Assembly (NCBI GenBank): GCA_027886185.1
Contig: WOAB01000568.1
Coordinates: 7,758,501-7,822,500 of the forward strand
From: Rheum nobile
Lineage: Eukaryota > Streptophyta > Magnoliopsida > Caryophyllales > Polygonaceae
Direction of reading: 5' to 3'
DNA: 64,000 nucleotides
The position numbers and the translations under genes were made by a program. Positions 57,312-64,000 of this stretch are shown here, one piece after another; the first letter of the stretch is position 1, and each line of letters opens with the position of its first letter. The notes under the pieces were generated by a model that saw only the letters and a program-made list of their open reading frames with translations, made no database searches and was not told the DNA's origin.

Positions 57312-58901
57312 AGTCGCATCAGAGTGTGATTCCCTTGGTTTCGAATTCACAATCACGAAAACTCTGAAGTAGGCTTGTCATGTTTGAGCTCCTTGTGACA
57401 TTTCAGCACACTTAGGCGTAAGAAGTCGCAATTCTTCTCTATTTGTGTGACATCCATTTCTTGTAGCACTCGGACATGCACACATACTTGCTATCATAAG
57501 TATGTAAGGAGTTGATTTTCTTGTTCCCTCATACAATGAACCAAATGTAATCTGACGGTTTCAATCGTTACCTCTAATAGAAGTCTTAGATGCATCAACT
57601 TGTATTTGGTATTGACATCGTTTGAGTCGGATGCCACTCAGTAAAACAACAACAGTGTGACTCGATTAGCATCTCAAAAATCCGAAGGGATCGTAGATCA
57701 TGCTTGTTCATAAGGCTGATCAAATATGGATTGTCATAGCTTCTTACTTTCCTTTACAACCTCCCCTCCTACCTTTTCCATGGCCCAACCACCTTCACCA
57801 TGACATCTTTTATGTGATGGGTATTAATTGGACATACTGTCGCATAGCTGTAAATTCAAATCAATATGGCCAAAAAAGAATCATTGAGATAACAATTCAA
57901 ATCATTATCATTATTATATAAATATATCACAAATGACAATTTTAAAAATAACAAAAGACAAAAAACTATCCAAATCCACTTATTTAAATTCAAATTGACA
58001 AATGTCACCTAAACCGGTGGCTTCCACAATTTTTTCTTGCAAAAACTTGAAATCCAGATTTCCAATCATGAATCTCTAACAAAAATTATCTAAATTTGTA
58101 GCATTATTTATGTCCATGTGAGTAACACACCATGTGGGTAATCCAAATGAACAAAATATCAATAGTGGGAACCAAACAAGAACACATATTAAAGGATAAA
58201 ATAAAGAAACACAATAACTTCCTATATCTCCTCCGAGCTGCCATCAAATACAACGCCTCAGACATGTACACCTCCAAGAACAAAGATACCAAAATTCTCT
58301 TCTTCAACACACGTGCAATTAGAAAGCAAGAGTAAGAGCACAAAGAAAGAGAGAGAAAGGACAAACATGAGAGTCGCCTACTTCGTATCTCCGTTCGGTG
58401 GCTTCGTCCTCTAAAAGCGGCAAAAGCGAGGGCATAGAAATGGATAAAGGAGTGCTCTCCAGTCTCCTCTTACTGGTTAGGGCTGGAAATAAAATTTAAG
58501 CCCAGTCCAAAAATAAAACCTAATCTCACACTTCTTATATTTACACGTGACAGAGAGGGTGCAACAGGGTACTATTCAATTGGTCGACTCTCACTTTTTA
58601 GATAGTATATATATAGATTGAATTTGCATTTATAAAAATAGTTAATTTGGTAATTAAGGTCCATATATAATGCTTTGGTTATTTTATGAGTTGTCATTGA
58701 TCTAAAAGAATTTGACAGTCTCTCTGATACAAGTAATACAACTCACTATCAACAAGGACGAAACCACTTCTATAGTGGAAAATGTCGATGAATAGATGAA
58801 GTAAGATAACTGAATGGAGCCTTGTGTCGATTAGTTTAAGAATGACAAACTTCCCAAAAACAAAATAGAAGGAAAAAGATTTTTGCAAAACTCGTCGAGA
58901 T
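57312..58901. other. AT-rich intergenic sequence with one short similarity to 45.15 kb
   Basis: No gene recognised. Around 58335-58375 a run containing GAGAGAAAGGACAAACA is shared with about 45150-45195, suggesting related 5' leader fragments. The minus ORF 58104-58364 is short and unassigned. Confidence 0.45.
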
Positions 58902-59165
58902 TTGTCTTTAAAGATGACATTTTTGTACAAACAGTATGCTACAGGAACAGATTTGCAATGCATTTGCAAATCAGAAACTCAACGAGTGTTGCAATCTCTT
59001 CATGATGGCGAATGTGGCAACCACTATAAAGGACTAAACATGTCACTCAAAGCATCAAGGCATGGCTATTTTTGTCCTTCTATGCGCAAGGAGGCTTTGG
59101 GTTATGCTAAGAATCGTGAAGCTTGCCAAAGACATGTGCCAACATGTCTTTGGCAATTAGAGTAG
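58902..59165 (+). pseudogene. Integrase zinc-finger fragment of a Tat-like element
   Basis: Reads VLQSLHDGECGNHYKGLNMS then CPSMRKEALGYAKNREACQR, parallel to the HHCC finger at 52310-52460 of the full Tat-like element but too diverged to be a recent copy. It runs into a pair of hairpins and stops at 59165. Confidence 0.75.
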
Positions 59166-59191
59166 ACATGTGCCAACATGTCTACTCTAAT
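59125..59191. repeat. Twin hairpins with a shared GCCA loop
   Basis: Two adjacent perfect palindromes: 59125-59154 (13-bp arms) and 59156-59191 (16-bp arms), each centred on GACATGTGCCAACATGTC. Confidence 0.9.
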
Positions 59192-60039
59192 TTGGGATCT
59201 TGATTCCAATGCAAGTGCACTCATTGATATAGTCGACAGTTGAGTAAAGGATGTTAGCAAATTTGTGATACATGGGTAGTGTTAGTGATGCGAACAACCC
59301 ATGAAGTGTCGTTAGCAACGCATGATCTTTGATTCCTCAAGCTTGAAGTCGAATCCTTCTCTTCCGTAGCCAAAGAGATGGCTTTCCTAGGGCTAAAGAG
59401 ATAGCCTTCAACCGCGTCAAAGAGATGACGAATAGATCAAATAGATGATCGTGATTACCGAAGAGACGGTGTATGAATTGCTCGAAGCGACGAGCTACGG
59501 GATAGTTGATCCGTGGGATCGAAGGGTTTGATGTTGGAACTCAAGGGAAGGAGCGTACTCAACTTTACTACTCAAATTCAACATAAAAATTACAAACTAG
59601 GGTTTCTGGGTTTAAATAGCGACAAAAGAAATAATGAAAAATATAATAATAAATTGTTCAGCAAAACGACGAAAAATTGAGATCGCTGACGCGGGCAGGA
59701 ACTCGGTCAGGAACTCGGTCGAGTTCTTGGCCGAGTTCCGATCTGGAACCAGAACTCGGTCCAGAACTCGGTCGAGTTCTGGGTCGAGGTCTTATCTGGA
59801 GCAACAACTCGGTTTAGAACTCGGTCGAGTTCTGGGTTGAGTTCTTGGCTGCTTTGTTCTGCTTCCGCGATCTCGTCGTCTTCGTCTTCTTGGCGGGATC
59901 GGCTAAGGCGGAACCTCACCTAAACCTTCATAGGTCACGAGGAGGACCCATTTAGGACTAGATGAACCCGCGTCACTTGCGTGCGCCCGCAAGACTAATG
60001 ATTGTGTTGCTCGCTCCATTGCCCTTGCGCAAGCTCTTG
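59192..60039. other. Non-coding retroelement-like sequence with GAACTCGGTC repeats
   Basis: Between the integrase fragment and the chromovirus remnant. It contains about eight copies of GAACTCGGTC/GAGTTC arranged partly as palindromes (59698-59850). No ORF supported. Confidence 0.5.
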
Positions 60040-60159
60040 TTACCGGGCCATTTGAAATTTCAAACACACCTTCATTGCTTCCTCTTCGTCCGTCGCCGTC
60101 ATCGAGGGGATCATGGAGCTATCAGTCTCCCCTTCTTGGCTTCGAAGCGTCCCCGCTTC
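60040..60159 (-). pseudogene. C-terminal end of the chromovirus remnant, left of the solo LTR
   Basis: Continues the frame of the remnant at 62848-63888 after removal of the LTR: DDKDEA then GTLRSQEGETDSSMI, ending at about 60040. Confidence 0.75.
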
Positions 60160-62842
60160 TGTAACACCCCCAAATCGTAACCCATTTGGAAATGTATTAC
60201 CGCCAGTGACCTCGGTTTCCACACCGAAGTCACCCCAGGCTTTACCATTGAAACACAATTCATAAAGAACAATTATGATACAAAATTACCATAACTTTCA
60301 TTTAAAACATAGTCGCGAAATTTCAACACAATTCCAAATGCGACAAAATACAGAGTTATTACAATACAGCGGAAGACTTAAAATAATTTACAAGAGTATT
60401 GACTTCAGTAGTCAACGCCCAAAGATCGTAGCCTGATTAAAACATTGTCAAAACACCGTTCATCTTCATAGTCGTTCTAGCCTTCATGGATCCTGCAACC
60501 TATCTGATGTGTCGAAACGGACGGACGACACCAACCATGACGATGCAGATAACAAAAATACCGTGGGTTAGTCTACTGAATAGACTAGCAAGTGACCAAA
60601 GCAGAAGGTTCGAAGTAGTCGTGCTAGGTTTAAACTCATCATCCCTCGAATAATAACCGAGTATGATAGTCAACCTTCACATTCCTACTGGAATACAACA
60701 AGAGATATACAGAAGAGACGACTCTGGAAGACTGAATCTCCACAGAGACCGACCCGAAAGAGACTCCAAGAGATTGAGTCTTAAGGAAATATGACAAGTC
60801 TAGAACATTTAAAGAATCACTCAACAATGATTTAAAAGCTGACTGAGATGCTTCAGTTCACGACCAACCTCACCGCTTACAGCGAATCCAGATTGGAAAG
60901 AGAACGTACTACATTCAAGTCGAGACGAGCTTTCCTAGCTGTACTATTTACTTAGCTGCACTACTCGCCAAAGGTTTATTAATTATGTGCGTTCGGGCAC
61001 TTATCTGATTTAATTCCAAAACAAACCCACATCACGTTATAAGCTTTTAAATATATGTCCTGTCACGCATGACATATATCGAAGGAATGGACCTCGCAGA
61101 GTCCAAGCCTCTATATCTATCGAAGGAATGAACCGCGCAGAGTCCAAGCCTCTATATCTATCGAAGGAATGAACCTCGCAGAGTCCAAGCCTCTATATCT
61201 ATCGAAGGAATGAACCTCGCAGAGTCCAAGACTCTATATCTATCGAAGGAATAAACCTCGCAGAGTCCAAGCCTCTATATCTATCGAAGGAATGAACCTC
61301 GCAGAGTCCAAGCCTCTACTATCATTGGGTCTTGCTTGCCCTTAAAAAGAATGAACCTCTCAGAGTCCAAACTTTTACTATCGCAGGGTCTTAATCGCCC
61401 TTTACAATTATAAAGAAACGCGCATGGACCTCTCAGAATCCAGGCGTTCCTACCAATACTCGTGCTAACTAACAATCATAGCACAATAATAATTTAGGAT
61501 AAATCCACATAAAGGCCCGAAAGGCGATCATCAATAATAGCGTCGTTTTAGCAGATATACAACCTATTATATGATTTTCCAAAACAGTTTATAAAACCTT
61601 TTCCAGACATGAACAATAATCAATCCAAATTAATTAACAATTAAGCAATTGATAATTAATGGAAATATGGAATGATAAGCAAGAGCGAACCGCCACTTGC
61701 CTGGAGTAGATTCGACGATGAATCTAGACGAGACGACTACTGATGATATCCTTTCCAAGGATATGGTCTATGATTCAGATAGCTCCAACAAATTACGAGT
61801 CCACACGCGATCCGGCGAATCACGTTCTAACTAACAAATTAATTAATTATCAATTAATTTGCCTGAACGAACTTAAGGAATTAAATTTAATAAAAAATTT
61901 ATGATTATAAATCATAAAAATATTTATTAAATTTTCCTATAGAAAAATACGGATGAAAGGGAATCGAAATTATACCGCTCGTATAATTTCGGGTTAAATC
62001 TGGACGGAATGATTATTGGGCTTTTTGGCCCAACAAGTAAGCTGGCAAAAGAGGGGCCCACCACCTTCCTATCTCCTTCTACCTTTCGTAACACCACAGT
62101 AGCAACTCCAACACGCAGGAACACACAACAACACGCAGCTCGGCTTCAACACGCAGAGCAGCGATCGGCGCGCCGTCTTTGCCGGCGGGAAGGAGCAGCA
62201 TCGCAGCAGCACCAGCGGCGACATGCGAGCAGCCATGGGCAGCTTCAACAACAGTAGCTCGGCGCGGCTCCACGGTGACTCGCCGGAGAAGAAGGGGACG
62301 TGGCTCGCCGGCGGAAAGGCCCATAGCAGCAGCGGGACGACGCAGCAGCTGGCCGTGGCTTGTCGGGGAAGAAGGAGGGGTGGCTCGCCGGCGGTCACTT
62401 GAGTAGAGGGAGATGGCGAAAGAAACGGTGAAGCGGGGAACAGGAGAGAGAGATTGGTTGGGTGCCCATATACCCTACAGATCGGCTCCCTTTAAAGCTC
62501 AAGGAGGAGAGCAGTAGAGACCAACACGTAGAAAGGTGCCCGATGAGAATCGCATGCGTCCCGACACGAATCACACAGGTGTGATTTACGGAGAGGCGTG
62601 CCAAATTTTCTGGGGAAAAGATTTGGTATGGGTTTTAAACTCCGAAAATTATATGTTTGTATCCAAACAAATATTCTAAGTCCCGAAAGTACATCGAATG
62701 TATTTTATACCACTCAAGGAATTATTACGGAGATCATGGATATTACGGAAAATCCGAACTCCACTGAAAGCGAAATAATTAATTTGAACGAAGGTTGGGA
62801 AAATTACCCAAATACCCTTACTAAAAATTATGGGGTATTACA
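60160..62842 (-). mobile_element. Solo LTR of the Tekay-associated family, reverse (2,683 bp)
   Basis: Starts TGTAACACCCCC and ends GGGTATTACA; perfect 5-bp duplication GCTTC (60155-60159, 62843-62847). It shares internal blocks with the other LTRs (TTCGGTTCACGACCAACCTC-type segment near 60853, GAGCGAACCGCCACTTGCC near 61684). It carries a 41-bp tandem array (61081-61326) and a GC-rich segment (62150-62400) with CAGCAGC-type repeats in place of the usual array. The minus and plus ORFs at 62009-62406 are GC-rich shadows. Confidence 0.9.
61081..61326. repeat. 41-bp tandem repeat, six copies
   Basis: Unit starts GAAGGAATGAACCTCGCAGA and ends CTATATCTATC. Copies differ by one or two bases; degenerate further copies run to about 61445. 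One to three related units occur at the matching place in the LTR at 35975-36060, so the array is an expansion in this copy. Confidence 0.92.
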
Positions 62843-62847
62843 GCTTC

Positions 62848-63888
62848 ATCCTTGTCGTCAAAAGTAGGAGGCGTAGAAGGAGAAAGAACATCGATGTTGA
62901 ACGTAGGAGGCACACCATAGTCATCGGGTAAATTCAAGCGGTGGGCGTCGGCACCAAGGCTTTGTAGCACCTGAAATGGACCATCACCTCTAGCATCCAT
63001 CTTGTGGCGTCGCTTGAATGGAAAGAGATCGTGACGCAAGTGCAGCCATACCAAGCCTCCGGGCCCAAACTCCACGGTACGGCGGCTTGCGTTGTGTTCC
63101 TGCAAAAGAGTAGACACCATAGGGGATAAATCATCCAAAGCCTTAACATTTAAGAGACACGCGACATGAACAAGTAGAAAGCAAGGAAGATGTCCCTGAA
63201 TTATTGGAGAGACATCCCGAGACCGGGCTAAGGGCAACCGGTTTTCACAGTTGCCGTGAATGTCGGGTTGTGGGGGCGTCTCAAACGTGAAGTACGGGAT
63301 CACCTTTGTATTGATGATGTTGCGGTAACTCCCATCATCCTCATTGGCGGTAATAACGCTGCGTGGAACCAAGCCAATAGGCACGTTGTCTTGCTCGTCC
63401 ATAGAGATGCATATGTATTCGTCCATCTCCTCATCCTCCTCATCGTCGTAGGTGTCAAATACCGGGCCGGCTTCGTAGGTGTCCTCGTCAAAAGACTCGT
63501 AGCTGGAGGTGTTCGACATTGGGTCAGCCGTGGTCAACCTGAAGTCACTCATGGCCAGACGACGTTGCGCAAGCTTGGCAGCCAGTACGGCATGCGAAGC
63601 GTGAAGAGAGGCATGCGAAGCTTGAAGTTGGTCCAGTCGCGCACAGACGGAGGACATGTGTTGGGGGCTGCGGTGGCCCGTAGAGTTCATGTCACTTATG
63701 GTCCGATGAAGGTGCGCGATCTCGGTAGCCTGCTCGGCGAGTTTGCGGTCTTGAGCGTCAATTTGCTCATAGGCGGAGTCCATGTGTCCGGAGCTGTGGT
63801 TGCATGTAGAAGGAAAGTAGCGTGTCGTAGGAAACTCCATAGTACCTATACAAAGCATACGATACAAGAAGTAAGTTGCACCAAACAA
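62848..63888 (-). pseudogene. Chromovirus gag-pol deletion derivative (single fused ORF)
   Basis: On the minus strand one open frame starts MEFPTTRYFPSTCNHSSG (ATG 63841; the frame is open back to 63888). The N-terminal half has a coiled coil (YEQIDAQDRKLAEQATEIAH) and an acidic stretch (DTYDDEEDEEMDEY), like the start of a gag. From about 63.2 kb it becomes the integrase C-terminus: FGPGGLVWLHLRHDLFPFKR, DGPFQVLQSLGADAHRLNLP, YGVPPTFNIDVLSP. Protease, RT, RNase H and the integrase core are missing, yet the frame is unbroken until the solo LTR at 62842. The pol end resembles Reina/CRM-type chromoviruses. Confidence 0.7.
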
Positions 63889-64000
63889 AAGAACAAGTCC
63901 AAGCCAAGTCCTTGTCTCAAAAGTGAACCAAGAAATTTTCCGCTGGGCGTACTAATTTTGGTTGCTCGTGAGGAGGGAGAGGCTTGAACGGAAGACAACA
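63889..64000. other. Right edge, leader-like sequence of the chromovirus remnant
   Basis: No feature recognised; probably untranslated retroelement sequence. Confidence 0.4.

Noticed and set aside
61081..61326. CRISPR-like array
   Set aside because: Units are contiguous 41-bp tandem repeats without unique spacers, in a plant LTR.
62009..62406. Overlapping ORFs on both strands near 62.2 kb
   Set aside because: GC-rich CAG/CGC repeats within a solo LTR; no conserved frame or domain.
63256..63987. 243-codon plus-strand ORF
   Set aside because: Lies opposite the recognisable chromovirus frame and has no family resemblance.

Overview
The window is nuclear DNA from a flowering plant, most likely a eudicot. 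The evidence is GT-AG spliced exons of a plant BEACH-family gene, a Mutator-like (MULE) transposon with 9-bp target duplications, a Cassandra-type LTR carrying 5S rRNA-like sequence, and Ty3/gypsy elements of Tekay-like, Tat-like and Athila-like type. I cannot name the species. I see no tRNA or rRNA gene proper, no CRISPR array and no prokaryotic signal.

Region 1 (1-13.8 kb, minus strand): the 5' half of one real gene, a BEACH domain-containing protein C2-like gene (BCHC2). Eleven coding exons join in one open frame of 1,693 codons, from an ATG at 12854 to an exon ending at 355. The PH, BEACH and WD40 parts lie off the left edge. Introns hold a 492-bp hAT-like element and a 120-bp MITE. A 5'UTR exon lies near 13.54-13.8 kb.

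Region 2 (13.83-33.46 kb): a MULE starting next to that 5'UTR exon. It has about 150-bp terminal inverted repeats and a perfect 9-bp target duplication. It carries two convergent gene remnants: a GRF-type zinc-finger C-terminal exon (plus strand) and a MuDR-type transposase (minus strand). A 14-kb Tekay-like retrotransposon (17622-31690) sits in the transposase intron. That retrotransposon in turn holds a reverse-orientation solo LTR inside gag and, in its 3' LTR, a cluster of tRNA-derived SINE copies folded into a near-perfect 212-bp-arm palindrome.

Region 3 (33.5-42.9 kb): a LINE on the minus strand broken by three later insertions: a 202-bp Cassandra-type solo LTR and two solo LTRs of the same family as the Tekay-like element. 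AT-rich sequence with a foldback repeat and a TRIM-like LTR follows.

Region 4 (42.9-45.9 kb): exon-like fragments of a callose synthase (GSL8/GSL10 group), with a premature stop, beside unidentified spliced fragments.

Region 5 (45.9-56.4 kb): a Tat-lineage Ty3/gypsy element with gag, protease, reverse transcriptase, two RNase H domains, integrase and a spliced antisense ORF. Its RT is split by an Athila-like solo LTR.

Region 6 (56.4-64 kb): retroelement debris. It includes a duplicated integrase zinc-finger fragment, a minus-strand chromovirus gag-pol deletion derivative, and a sixth LTR of the Tekay-associated family (60160-62842) carrying a 41-bp tandem array.

The only gene likely to serve the host is the BEACH gene; everything from 13.83 kb rightward looks like layered transposable elements and gene fragments. 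Target-site duplications at most junctions allow the order of insertions to be read directly.
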